A stretch of DNA of 64,000 bases from Gynuella sunshinyii YC6258 (GCF_000940805.1 NZ_CP007142.1:1712593-1776592), one strand, 5' to 3'. Positions 45,323 to 53,950 are shown, numbered from the stretch's first letter. A program made the numbers and translations. The notes: generated from the sequence alone by a model not told the origin.

Positions 45323-46378
45323 TCAGACCTCTCCGAGAATATTATTCGCCAGTTCAAGTTCTGCGCTGGTGACGCCAGTCCGATTCAGCGCTTCATGCAG
45401 AGCAAAACGCAAAGGCTCATTGAGCGCTACATCTCCACTGCCAATTGAGTACAGAGTTTCCATGACCAGAGGGGTATTGGCGTCTGAAGTTAAGTAGTTT
45501 ATGGCGATTTGAGTACTTTCTGCTGGAGGGGTCAATCGGTACAGTTTTTGGACAGCCAGCCCTCTGACTGATTCATCCTCGTTGTTGTTAGCCACATCCC
45601 TGAGAGCATTCATAGTCGTATATAAATACATGGAAGAAGACATCTCCGATGATTCCAGTTTGCCAATATAATTCAGTGCTGAAACGGAGTTTCTGATGTC
45701 GGTACTGTTGTAGGTCGATTCAATGGCCTTTTCCAGTACCGGGTAGCTGATATCGTCTTCGACATTGCTATATATTTCGAACATGTAAGGATAAAGTTCC
45801 TGTTGTCCTGTGTTAAGAATATTTTCCGCCTCATCGATCAAAATGGCTTGGCCGGTCGCTGTTTTCATCAGCATTTCCTGCATGATGCTTCGCTCGACCA
45901 CGGCATCTGAATCCATGTTTCGATAAACTTTGCTTATCTGGTTGCGGGCCGTTTCTGAATTCTCCAGTGTTGCCAGCATACGAGTGAAAAAGTACTGAAT
46001 CTCCTCTTCAGTCAACGAGGTATCACTTTCAAATTGTTCGAAGAATGCCTGGTATTCTAAAAAAACATCTGCTTCGTCAAAAAGCTCAATACCTTCAAAA
46101 TTCAGTTCCATTCCATTGGAAACGGCATCTCGATCACTGTTTAAAGAGGTTTCCGGTATTGGAAGAACTTCAGTTTGCGCGACCGTGGTTGCTGGAGAAG
46201 GGACATCTGACTCACCAGCTGTTCTTGTGTTATTTTCAGACGCTGGGGTGTTGTGTGGTACAGGTCCTTCATTGACCAAGTCTGGTGTATTTACTTGAGG
46301 GTATACCTTCCAGATATAACCAGTAACGGTTATAGCTAAAATGGCGAGCATGATAATTAAACGTGATTTTGGTTTCAT
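45323..46378 (-). CDS. Membrane-anchored helical-repeat protein, unknown function
   Basis: Protein of 351 residues. A short positive N-terminus (MKPKSR) and one membrane helix (about 7-24) anchor it in the inner membrane with the rest outside. Residues about 30-85 are a disordered Thr/Pro/Glu-rich linker. Residues about 100-350 are all-helical and acidic, in repeats such as VLEKAIESTYNSTDIRNSVSALNYIGKL and SVRGLAVQKLYRLTPP, which resemble HEAT-type repeats. I do not recognise a family. It is convergent with soxG and 117 bases downstream of the Cys-rich secreted protein gene on the same strand, so the two could share a transcript. Confidence 0.7.
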   Translation of the reverse strand: MKPKSRLIIMLAILAITVTGYIWKVYPQVNTPDLVNEGPVPHNTPASENNTRTAGESDVPSPATTVAQTEVLPIPETSLNSDRDAVSNGMELNFEGIELFDEADVFLEYQAFFEQFESDTSLTEEEIQYFFTRMLATLENSETARNQISKVYRNMDSDAVVERSIMQEMLMKTATGQAILIDEAENILNTGQQELYPYMFEIYSNVEDDISYPVLEKAIESTYNSTDIRNSVSALNYIGKLESSEMSSSMYLYTTMNALRDVANNNEDESVRGLAVQKLYRLTPPAESTQIAINYLTSDANTPLVMETLYSIGSGDVALNEPLRFALHEALNRTGVTSAELELANNILGEV

Positions 46379-46495
46379 ATCAGACTTCGTGAAATTAAAA
46401 GAATTACCTTGTCAAAGATCAGAGCATGCCTGATATAAAAGCATGATCAGGCATGGTTGCTGTTCTATCAATTGTCTATCAAAGCCATTGTCCGT

Positions 46496-47068
46496 TTACA
46501 GCTTTCTGTATGTGCATTGGCTATAACGTTTTTCCGGCCAGTAGCCATTGGAAGAAAAGGTTGATGGTACACACCACCCGTAAAAACCATCGCTGCTTTG
46601 GAAACTAAACCCGCGTTTGCAGCCATTGTTTCTGTTTGAGAAGTATTTGTTATATCCGGTGAAGTCGGTTTTACCATAGCGTTCAGCAAAAATGATTTCG
46701 GCGCGTCCGGCATAACCCTGGTTAGGAGAGCAGGTTATGGTCTCAGAGCGTGTGTTGCAGCTGCTCCATGACCAGTTGCCACCGGAAGAGATTGATAGCC
46801 CAGGGATCCATTTTTTCAAATCAAAAGATACGCCAACGTCGACTCCCCGGCTTTTACATTTGCTGCTTCCGGTCGTCAGTGATCGGGATCCACAAGATCC
46901 GCCGGTAGTGTTTGACCAGCAATTGTGCCACCCAGATGATCCAACAATCCAGTGGTATTGACTATGTCCGATCCAGTTCTTGAAGTCACCTCTGGTATCT
47001 GCTGCCTGAACACTAAGGGAGCAAATGGCAACCAGTGTGAGTAAGGTAATTATTGATAGTCGAGTCAT
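46496..47068 (-). CDS. Secreted eight-cysteine protein, unknown function
   Basis: Protein of 190 residues. The signal peptide covers about 1-22 (cleavage after VQA). The mature chain of 168 residues is rich in Gly, Ser, Trp and Tyr and has eight cysteines, enough for four disulfides, at NCWS, SCGS, KCKS, SCNT, TCSP, GCKR, WCVP and QCTY. The sequence is polar and basic near the end (WPEKRYSQCTYRKL), without a membrane anchor. That composition fits a small stable secreted protein such as a toxin, lectin or inhibitor, but I recognise no family. ATG 47068 is preceded by AGGAAAAAT. About 690 bases of non-coding DNA lie upstream. Confidence 0.72.
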   Translation of the reverse strand: MTRLSIITLLTLVAICSLSVQAADTRGDFKNWIGHSQYHWIVGSSGWHNCWSNTTGGSCGSRSLTTGSSKCKSRGVDVGVSFDLKKWIPGLSISSGGNWSWSSCNTRSETITCSPNQGYAGRAEIIFAERYGKTDFTGYNKYFSNRNNGCKRGFSFQSSDGFYGWCVPSTFSSNGYWPEKRYSQCTYRKL

Positions 47069-47304
47069 ATATTTTTCCTATAGTAGATTTTATTGGTAAC
47101 TACGGTGTTGTGAGAATAACAATATAATTGCTTATAAAAACACTAAAATTCCGTCTAAATATTTGGCTAACAATATCCGAAATTGTTTTTCTTGAGATGG
47201 TTCACAAAGGTGAAAAGCAGGGGTTTATATTTTTCTTGTATTTATGTAAGGGAAATGTCAGTCTATTTCTTAAGTTAACTTGGCAAGCATTTATGTCGGG
47301 ATAA

Positions 47305-47415
47305 TGGTGTGATGCATGGATGCACCAGAGTATCGGACCACAGCATTGGCCCTAGCCAATGCGAGTCCCGGGAAATCAAGCGGTTCGACGGTTCGGTTTT
47401 TCGCGCAACACCGTC
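47305..47415. ncRNA. Candidate structured RNA or structured DNA element
   Basis: Three inverted repeats occur in a row: TGGTG/CACCA (47305-47309 with 47323-47327), a perfect GCATTGGC-CCTA-GCCAATGC (47343-47362), and GACGGT/ACCGTC (47387-47392 with 47410-47415). The block is GC-richer than its surroundings. I do not recognise a known RNA family and the strand is unknown. The call rests on structure alone. Confidence 0.3.
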
Positions 47416-47537
47416 AGATTTCTTGGGGCGACAATTAAAAATATCAGGATGATTTATTTAATTACCGGGTTAATAGATGTTTATTGCTAACGTTTGTGCT
47501 ATTTAGTTTGTGTTTTGATGTTGGTTTTTCCGGATAG

Positions 47538-47556
47538 GTTTGTTATTTTAACAAAC
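47538..47556. repeat. Inverted repeat GTTTGTTA-TTT-TAACAAAC
   Basis: Eight-base perfect arms around three T. It lies about 200 bases beyond the end of the HAD-like gene. It may be an operator or part of a 3' region; no T- or A-run follows that would make it a good terminator. Confidence 0.35.
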
Positions 47557-47762
47557 GATAATGCAACTTATTTTCGGGTATTGGTTTTGGCGGAGGGTTG
47601 CCATCGGCTTTTGATGGGCGATGCGGGTGTCGCATGTCTTTTTAATCAGCCTGATTGTTCGGAATTCCTATAATGTGTTTGGAAGTCGTTGTGAAAAATT
47701 GATGAGACTTCAGAGAACCATTGTTTGGCAGGAAGCTTGGATTAGAAGTCGATTTTTATCTG

Positions 47763-49463
47763 TCAACGCGGATTGATTAAATTGCTGTCGTGATGGTTAT
47801 TGCCTTTACTGAGATTTTTGTGAATCCATCGAGAGGAGTTTAAATAGCAATAATAGTGATAGAAAGGATGTTTTTTGTTGCTTAATGCTGTGTCGATATC
47901 GAACGATGAATCGATAAACACTTCGCCATATGTCTTCTTTTCAAATTTGGCAATTTCGTCGATATCAATCTGCACAAAACCGTCCATTTTGTTAATCATA
48001 GTCGATTCATTGGCCGCGATACTGTATTTGTTGTAGTGGACTTTTCGACACAACCAGTTAAATGATTCCAGATAATGACGGTCTATACTCACGATGTGTT
48101 TCAATATTAACCCTGTGACCTGTTGTTCCTGTTGATAAATAGAACGCGGTGAACGGTGCTGTTTAACGCATTCAATCAGGTATTCATACATTTCGGGCCA
48201 GCCAGTACTGTTTTGATGGTATCCAGTTCCGGCCAGAGGGGTTTTGCTGGCTTTTTTTAAGATAATCTCAGTATCCAGGATCCAGAATGGGTCTCGGAAA
48301 TCTTTTGTTGGCAGCTTCAGTGACGGGATCGTTACGCCAGTATGGCAGTTAAATTTATTGGCTTCTTTAACGGTTAAAAAGAAGTGAGTAAGGTCATCAT
48401 TTAATATACTCAGGTTTTCCATAAGTTCACAAAAAGTTCCTTGATAGCCAAAGTCAATAATCAAGGTTTTTTTATGACCAATATCCAGGTTTTGAAGTTG
48501 TTGGTTGAATTCCTGTTCTATATTTTCGGACTCTTTCTTAAGTGTCTCCTGTTCCTGCTCGATGACTTGCTCTATATGTTTAAGCTTTTCCAGCACGTTC
48601 CTGTAAGATGTGTTTGAGTGATTGAAGTGGTGAGGGAAATAATATTTTAAGAAACTTTCGGTATGAAACAGGCGGGAGAATTCTTTATTGGAATAATATT
48701 TGTAGCTGATAAATCGAATGTTATATCGGGAAATTTCCAGCTTTTTAATGTCGATATCGGGGAATTCTGGCTGTAGCAAATCCCGGTAGAAATCAAATAC
48801 GCTGCCAAGGATAATAAACTGTTCAATACCCTTCTCCACGGCCAGTGCTTTGATTTTCCGCAGGCTGATATGCATTAGTGGCGTAACTACCTGGCGGACG
48901 TATGTTCGATAGTATTGCTCGTGATCTGAATGATCGGCATTATATGAGTTGAAGTCAGGGGTATAGTGTATGGCCGGCGCCAACTTGAGTGAGCCAAATT
49001 GAAAGTCACTTTTTATGTTGTCACCAATATGAATAACGTTATTTCCATACTCTCTGGCGACACAATCAAATAATTTGCCAAACCCTTCTTTTGAGCAACC
49101 CTGCTCGCAGGACACAAATATTTTTTGATAAAAGTCCGGAACATTAAGATTTCCGAGAATATAACGAAGGTGCTGAGAGTTCAGATACATGTCCGAGGTA
49201 AGTACGAAAGTATCGTCAGGATGACTCGTGACAAAATCCAGAATTTCCCTGTTAACTATTAAATGCTGGCTTTCAAGGTCGAGTTCCTGGCGAATATCTT
49301 CACCGATACCCTGATAGAACTGGTCGACTGTCTGGCTCTGATAGTGCTCCCTGTGTAAGGCCAGTCTGGTATTTCTGAAGTCTTGTGGCAGTCGTAGCAG
49401 CGTTGTTTCTGCGGGCTCTGTTCTTAGGAGTAAAGTATCAAAAATATCCAGACTGTAAATCAT
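47763..49463 (-). CDS. HAD-like protein of the COG5610 type
   Basis: Protein of 566 residues. The N-terminal HAD-like part (about 1-180) has motif I SLDIFDTLL (D6 and D9), motif II VLTSDMYL, and the motif IV-like HIGDNIKSDFQF, so the phosphatase/phosphotransferase site looks intact. Residues about 180-566 are mixed helical without a match I can name. Such proteins are usually found with glycosyltransferases in surface polysaccharide loci; here no glycosyltransferase is present and the gene is instead last in the biosynthetic cluster, 46 bases after the carrier protein gene. It could act on a phosphorylated or phosphopantetheinylated intermediate; this is a guess. Confidence 0.7.
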   Translation of the reverse strand: MIYSLDIFDTLLLRTEPAETTLLRLPQDFRNTRLALHREHYQSQTVDQFYQGIGEDIRQELDLESQHLIVNREILDFVTSHPDDTFVLTSDMYLNSQHLRYILGNLNVPDFYQKIFVSCEQGCSKEGFGKLFDCVAREYGNNVIHIGDNIKSDFQFGSLKLAPAIHYTPDFNSYNADHSDHEQYYRTYVRQVVTPLMHISLRKIKALAVEKGIEQFIILGSVFDFYRDLLQPEFPDIDIKKLEISRYNIRFISYKYYSNKEFSRLFHTESFLKYYFPHHFNHSNTSYRNVLEKLKHIEQVIEQEQETLKKESENIEQEFNQQLQNLDIGHKKTLIIDFGYQGTFCELMENLSILNDDLTHFFLTVKEANKFNCHTGVTIPSLKLPTKDFRDPFWILDTEIILKKASKTPLAGTGYHQNSTGWPEMYEYLIECVKQHRSPRSIYQQEQQVTGLILKHIVSIDRHYLESFNWLCRKVHYNKYSIAANESTMINKMDGFVQIDIDEIAKFEKKTYGEVFIDSSFDIDTALSNKKHPFYHYYCYLNSSRWIHKNLSKGNNHHDSNLINPR

Positions 49464-49509
49464 GACTGCCGACTCCTTATGGTGCGTCCTTTTGCCAAAG
49501 GCAGATAGT

Positions 49510-49740
49510 TCAGGAAGCTAATTTGGCGATGGCTTCAATGGTGTCGATTTTGTCGATATCGATATCCGCGATATCGATGTCTGCACCCAGCTCCTGTTCC
49601 AGAAAAGCCAGCAATTCTATCAGTGCGAAGCTGTCAATCAGACCACTGGTGAATAATGGGTCTGAATCACTAACGGATGATAAATCTATACCGAGTTCGG
49701 AAGCGATGTGTTCTCTGATTTTACTTTGATAATCACTCAT
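49510..49740 (-). CDS. Acyl/peptidyl carrier protein
   Basis: Stand-alone carrier protein of 76 residues. ATG 49740 gives MSDYQSKIREHIASELGI; another ATG lies two codons upstream. The phosphopantetheine site is serine 37 in GLIDSFALIELL. The C-terminal half is very acidic, with alternating Asp-Ile (DIDIADIDIDKID). The LIDSF motif is the type seen in carrier proteins of amino-acid-loading pathways. It lies between the thioesterase and HAD-like genes, so it likely holds an intermediate made by the AMP ligase and decarboxylase of this cluster. Confidence 0.9.
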   Translation of the reverse strand: MSDYQSKIREHIASELGIDLSSVSDSDPLFTSGLIDSFALIELLAFLEQELGADIDIADIDIDKIDTIEAIAKLAS

Positions 49741-49771
49741 TTGCATTTCTCATAAATCATTGATGGGCTAA

Positions 49772-50632
49772 TTATGTGCCAGGATTATTATGTAGCATAT
49801 CCAAAGCCTGTTCTAGCGCTTCACCGGTTGTTTTCCAGTATTGGTCCGCTCTGATCATATCGAGATGATCACCGGGACAGGGAATGACAGCCTTAAGGTT
49901 GACATATTCAGTCCAGCCATAATCCGGTGTCCACTTTCTCAGATTGTCCCACCAGGCAATCTCTTCACTACGTACCAGTACAGTGTTAACAGGGCAATAA
50001 GACGCAACATAACTGTTAACGGCTTCTCTGCCAAGTTGAAATGCCTTTCTAATGGTTTTAGGCAGGTTTGGAATAGAATTATGATCTTCGTAAGTAACAA
50101 TAGCTTTTTTCTTCGTGTCCAATTTACCTTTATTAAAATATTGGGCATATAATTTTTCTGCATACCAACGGATATAGATTGGCAGTCGAACAATCAAAGG
50201 CTTTAGAGGGGGGAGATTTGGTGGCTTGGTATCGAGCAGAATAACCCGTGCATCATGAGACAGGTTTTTCATGATCCTGGCAATTTCGATGGCAATCAAT
50301 CCTCCCATGGAATAGCCAATCAGATAATATGGGCCCTCTGGGTGACTCTCCAGTATCTGTTCTGCCATCAGGCGCGCGTTGTCTTCAATGGTGTTGTATT
50401 CATAGCCTCTGAAGACAGGATGGAGCAAGCCATAAGTTTTCCATTTGTCTGACAGACCACGGGCAATTAGCTGTGATGATATGACGTGACCACCAATGCC
50501 TGAGATCTTAAAAATGGGTATCGTGTTTTCCACTGGTTTATTATCCAGTGAAAGGACCAGACTTTTTTTATTGGATGCTTGTTTCGTCATGTCCTTTACA
50601 ATATGTTCCTTCGCTGTTCTCATCGTGTCCAT
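49772..50632 (-). CDS. Thioesterase (alpha/beta hydrolase, NRPS/PKS type)
   Basis: Protein of 286 residues. The nucleophile elbow is GYSMGG with serine 108; an acidic residue in VILLDTKPP and the histidine in CPGDHLDMI complete a normal triad. The N-terminal KISGIGGHVISSQLIARGLSD is typical of the thioesterase domain family attached to NRPS systems. It may release the product or remove wrong groups from carrier proteins. The N-terminus is about 35 residues longer than expected; ATG 50632 has AGGA 9 bases upstream. A palindrome lies 74 bases before the start, so this gene may begin a separate transcript for thioesterase, carrier protein and HAD-like protein. Confidence 0.9.
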   Translation of the reverse strand: MDTMRTAKEHIVKDMTKQASNKKSLVLSLDNKPVENTIPIFKISGIGGHVISSQLIARGLSDKWKTYGLLHPVFRGYEYNTIEDNARLMAEQILESHPEGPYYLIGYSMGGLIAIEIARIMKNLSHDARVILLDTKPPNLPPLKPLIVRLPIYIRWYAEKLYAQYFNKGKLDTKKKAIVTYEDHNSIPNLPKTIRKAFQLGREAVNSYVASYCPVNTVLVRSEEIAWWDNLRKWTPDYGWTEYVNLKAVIPCPGDHLDMIRADQYWKTTGEALEQALDMLHNNPGT

Positions 50633-50705
50633 AACTTAAGTCCTGTACAACCTGGTTAAATAAAAAGGTTGCCAGTACGTCCGGATATCAATATTTAATA
50701 CCATG

Positions 50706-50721
50706 TTTTCCATATGGAAAA
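50706..50721. promoter_or_regulatory. Perfect 16-bp palindrome upstream of the thioesterase gene
   Basis: TTTTCCAT is followed by its exact reverse complement ATGGAAAA, 74 bases before the thioesterase start. This is a normal operator position, but no regulator gene is found in the cluster. Confidence 0.45.
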
Positions 50722-50829
50722 GCACTCGATATTCTGGCCTGAATCTATGAAGTTGCTTTCAGATGTGTTCTGGCAAGCAACTTTTTATCTCAGAAAATGT
50801 GACGGATATTTTTACAGTTATCTATCAAC

Positions 50830-50868
50830 ATACTCAAAATACTCGATTTATATGTATTTTCTGAGTGT
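50830..50868 (-). repeat. Imperfect inverted repeat in the cluster gap
   Basis: ATACTCAAAATAC (50830-50842) pairs with GTATTTTCTGAGTGT (50854-50868) apart from a two-base bulge and one mismatch. It could end the decarboxylase transcript on minus, but lacks a clear T-run. Confidence 0.3.
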
Positions 50869-51091
50869 TAGTATATTAGCGTTTTTTCGTAAAAAACCCT
50901 ATTTAACAATATAATTTGTCTATTAGTTAGTATGGCTGGATTAGTCAATGTATGCACATTTTTTGCCCAGAATTATTTCATTATCAAGGTAATTTAATGT
51001 GTCTGATACCGGCCGCTCATATCATTTTGGAATATGCTCCCGGCGAATTTATGGTTCTCCCTTTATAGTCTTAGTATGCCAGCAAACGCAT

Positions 51092-52336
51092 TTAAAGTTG
51101 AGGCAGTGTCAACCAGTCTGCTTGAATAAATCCATCATTCGTTTGCTCTTTTTGTGTATATAAAATTTCTGTTGGCAGAGCATGGGAGATAAAAAACAGC
51201 GGACTGGCTGTCGGGCCGTAACTGCCTGCACAGCCTATCGCCAGAAGATCCCCAGTGGAAATTTTAGGCATTTCAATCCGATGGGCCAGAGTATCGATGG
51301 CAGTACATAGCGGACCGACAATTCGATATTTTTCCACACTTTTGTCAGAGCCCGTCAGATTTATCATGGAATAGTGACGATGCGAAATCCCACCTAAATG
51401 GCCACAGGCTCCGAGATTATGATTCATCCCACCATCGCATATGGCAATTAGGGTATTTTTTGATTCCTTCACCCGGACTACCCGAGTGACAAATAAACCG
51501 GCAGTACCGATCAGAAAACGCCCCACTTCAATAAAGCACTCAATGCTCAGATTACGGCTGGCAATATCCTCACGGATTTGCTGCGCGATTGCCGGTAAAT
51601 GAGTGAGTTTCAGGCTGTTGTCGCTATCATGGTAAGGAATCCCCATTCCGGCACCAAACACGAGTTCTTCGATTGGTTGTGACCAGAGTTGCATGGCCTG
51701 TTGGAAGATGGCCCACATGTTGGCGAAATGGTTAGCCAGGGATTCATCATTGAGACATTGGCTGCCGGAGTAAATATGAAAACCTGCCAGATGCAGATGC
51801 GTCAGTTGTTGTAAGGCAGACAATGTCTGCGGCAGCTTATCTTCGTCAACGCCAAATTGTGTTGGTCTGCCTGCCAGCCGTACACCGAAATTTTCTTCTG
51901 CCAGAGCGGGTGCGATTCGGATCAGTATCCGGGCCGTGACACCCTGTTGTCTGGCGATATCATTCAGTAATTCAGCTTCACTTAAATCTTCAATGACAAT
52001 TGAATGGATCTGTTCTCTCAGTGCCAGTTGCAGATCTTTTGCAGTTTTTGCCGGCCCGGTAAATTCAATGTCGCAGCCCTGCCAGCCTTGTTTGCGAGCC
52101 AGTATGATTTCACCGGAGGAAGAAACATCGACAGAATCAACTCTGTTTTTCATCCAGTTGAGGATCATTGGGTTTGGATTGGTTTTAACCGCATAGCGCA
52201 GTTTAAAGCCTTGGGTGGCCTGCCTCAGCGTCTCAATATTGGTTTCCAGAATATCCAGGTTATATAGATAAAAAGGTGTTTCGAAATGCTTGCCTGCTTC
52301 CCGGACAGGTTCCAGAGGGTAACCTTCAAAATTCAT
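51092..52336 (-). CDS. PLP-dependent decarboxylase, LysA/BtrK-like
   Basis: Fold-type III PLP enzyme of 414 residues. The PLP lysine is K51 in RYAVKTNPNP. The barrel continues with DSVDVSSSGEIILA, FGVDEDKLPQTL, HLAGFHIYSGSQ and GAGMGIPYH. The C-terminal domain has FIEVGRFLIGTAG and the active-site GPLCTAIDTL with cysteine. Diaminopimelate decarboxylase is the best-known member, but the lone position in a biosynthetic cluster next to an AMP ligase and carrier protein recalls BtrK (butirosin), which decarboxylates a carrier-bound glutamyl group, and the decarboxylases seen with exosortase loci. So a carrier-bound or free amino acid is the likely substrate. It starts 75 bases after the AMP ligase gene. 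Confidence 0.88.
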   Translation of the reverse strand: MNFEGYPLEPVREAGKHFETPFYLYNLDILETNIETLRQATQGFKLRYAVKTNPNPMILNWMKNRVDSVDVSSSGEIILARKQGWQGCDIEFTGPAKTAKDLQLALREQIHSIVIEDLSEAELLNDIARQQGVTARILIRIAPALAEENFGVRLAGRPTQFGVDEDKLPQTLSALQQLTHLHLAGFHIYSGSQCLNDESLANHFANMWAIFQQAMQLWSQPIEELVFGAGMGIPYHDSDNSLKLTHLPAIAQQIREDIASRNLSIECFIEVGRFLIGTAGLFVTRVVRVKESKNTLIAICDGGMNHNLGACGHLGGISHRHYSMINLTGSDKSVEKYRIVGPLCTAIDTLAHRIEMPKISTGDLLAIGCAGSYGPTASPLFFISHALPTEILYTQKEQTNDGFIQADWLTLPQL

Positions 52337-52411
52337 ATTGCTATCCTGATACTGTGTTGTCGGCAGCGAACTGTCTTAAAAGTGTTTTGGATGGATAAAC
52401 GGGTTTGAGGA

Positions 52412-53950
52412 TCACGCATGTTGTTCCTGTTCCTGAATAAAGGCTTTGATGGCCATCATGTTAACTTTTCCATTTAACGTCGCGGGAATCTTGTCAATCT
52501 GATACAGGTGTTTTGGAATCAAATGTGAAGCCAGCTGCTGGCGTAAAGTTTTTAGCATGTCCTGTTTGCTCAGGTGATGATCCGGCCCGCACTCAAACAC
52601 TGCCAACAGCTTTGGCTCAGTGTCGTCTGTGGCGACCACAACGACATCCGGAAGGTTTAGTATGGTTTTGATGCTGTGGGCGACATCCTGAGGAAAAACC
52701 CGTTGATCCATAATTTTGACCATGTCATTTTTGCGCCCGGATATGGTCAGTCGCCCCTGCTCATCCACATGGCCAAGATCTCCGGTCAGAATCATAGAGG
52801 TCGCGTCATCGTTTTGTGGATTACCCACATACCCAATCATTTTACCCATACCCTTTGCAGCAACGACACCGGTTTTGCCGGCTGGAAGTGGTTGGCCCGC
52901 ATCATCCAGAATCACAAAGCTGACACCGGGATAAGCCTGGCCGACACTCATCAGAGCATCCGTGTCCGGTGCTACTTTATGAGCAGCGATACGAAACATC
53001 TCTGTTTGACCGTACGTTTTGATCAGCGTTGCCTGTCGCAGGTGACGGATGATTTTCTGCTGGTCTGTCAGATCAATCGTGCCACCAGAGAGAGTTGCAT
53101 ATCGCAGTTGATTCAGGGTTTGCCAAAGCAGCTCCTGATCCTTGAACCGCAACAACCCTTTCCAAATCATGGGAGACATGGCCAGTCCTGACGGGTTGGT
53201 CAAGGTAATCTGCTTGATGATATCGGCAGGAAACCAGGAATAACAAAAAACATATTCTGCACCGGCAAACAAGGTGCCCAGCAGTTGGGTCAGACCCACA
53301 TCGAAATTCACTGGCAGCACACCCAGAATACGTTCCCGGGAGCTGATTTCAAACCACTGTTGTTCCGTTGTCAGTCGGGCATCGAGATCCTGGCTGCCAA
53401 TACAGACACCTTTGGGCATGCCGGTTGAACCGGATGTATAAATTATCAACGCAGTTTGTGGCGGGACGATTGTCGTTGCTGTGGTAACCGGATGATTAAA
53501 AGTACCCGCAATGGTCTGGATATCGTCTGACGAATTTTCAGAATCGATGCTATGGCAATGAATAGTCGGTAGCGGCGTATGACTGTCAGTCAACTGGTCC
53601 AGCAGTTTGCGGCCGTTGCCATCGATCAGGCCAACCAGGTTGCGGCCTTGTTGTAACATCTCTGCGACGCGGGCGGAGCCTTGACGCAGGTCGATGATGG
53701 CGACTGGCCGTTGACTGATTAAGCCGCTGATAATGGCGACCGCCTGTAAGATTCCTTTATTGGCGAGTACGAAGGCAAAATCATTTTTGTCCCGGTACTG
53801 ATCCAGTATACCGGCGATCCGGCTCGCTCTCTGCCAGAGCTGCCGATAGCTTATTTGTGAGCCCTGGGTATCTGATAATGCCGTCCGATCTGGTTGAGTT
53901 TGGGCAAACTGCTGTAATCGCTGAATCAGCGGAGCTCTGGTCGTCATCAT
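52412..53950 (-). CDS. AMP-dependent acyl/aminoacyl ligase (ANL superfamily)
   Basis: Stand-alone adenylating enzyme of 512 residues. The P-loop is YTSGSTGMPKG, followed by VLPVNFDVGLTQLLG (A4 region), YATLSGG, KTYGQTEMF, LTGDLGHVDEQGRL and GRKNDMVKIMDQRVFP; the C-terminal lysine lies in PATLNGKVNMMAI. The FDVGLTQ segment is shared with ligases that accompany LysA-like decarboxylases in exosortase loci, and keeps the aspartate that binds amino groups in NRPS adenylation domains. I infer that it loads an amino or carboxylic acid on the carrier protein encoded downstream. Its ATG lies one base after the NRPS stop (TAACATG), so the two are translationally coupled. Confidence 0.9.
   Translation of the reverse strand: MMTTRAPLIQRLQQFAQTQPDRTALSDTQGSQISYRQLWQRASRIAGILDQYRDKNDFAFVLANKGILQAVAIISGLISQRPVAIIDLRQGSARVAEMLQQGRNLVGLIDGNGRKLLDQLTDSHTPLPTIHCHSIDSENSSDDIQTIAGTFNHPVTTATTIVPPQTALIIYTSGSTGMPKGVCIGSQDLDARLTTEQQWFEISSRERILGVLPVNFDVGLTQLLGTLFAGAEYVFCYSWFPADIIKQITLTNPSGLAMSPMIWKGLLRFKDQELLWQTLNQLRYATLSGGTIDLTDQQKIIRHLRQATLIKTYGQTEMFRIAAHKVAPDTDALMSVGQAYPGVSFVILDDAGQPLPAGKTGVVAAKGMGKMIGYVGNPQNDDATSMILTGDLGHVDEQGRLTISGRKNDMVKIMDQRVFPQDVAHSIKTILNLPDVVVVATDDTEPKLLAVFECGPDHHLSKQDMLKTLRQQLASHLIPKHLYQIDKIPATLNGKVNMMAIKAFIQEQEQHA

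Larger units (their letters stand above)
47069..47762. other. Large gap between the Cys-rich gene and the biosynthetic cluster
   Basis: About 690 bases without a supportable gene. Most is AT-rich, but 47285-47445 is clearly more GC-rich and full of inverted repeats (see separate entry). A perfect inverted repeat lies at 47538-47556. The promoter of the Cys-rich gene must be at the left end on the minus strand, and the transcript of the biosynthetic genes must end near the right end. Confidence 0.45.
50633..51091. other. AT-rich gap inside the biosynthetic cluster
   Basis: About 460 bases without a supportable gene, markedly AT-rich, between the decarboxylase and thioesterase genes on minus. 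It holds a perfect 16-bp palindrome at 50706-50721 and an imperfect hairpin at 50830-50868. It likely ends one transcript and starts another. Confidence 0.45.

Noticed and set aside
47381-47400. tRNA T-loop-like sequence (GGTTCGA)
   Set aside because: No matching T-stem, anticodon arm or acceptor stem can be formed around it.
50714-50914. 66-codon frame on plus in the cluster gap
   Set aside because: AT-rich, aromatic-rich sequence overlapping a palindrome, no ribosome site, and on the strand opposite the surrounding genes.
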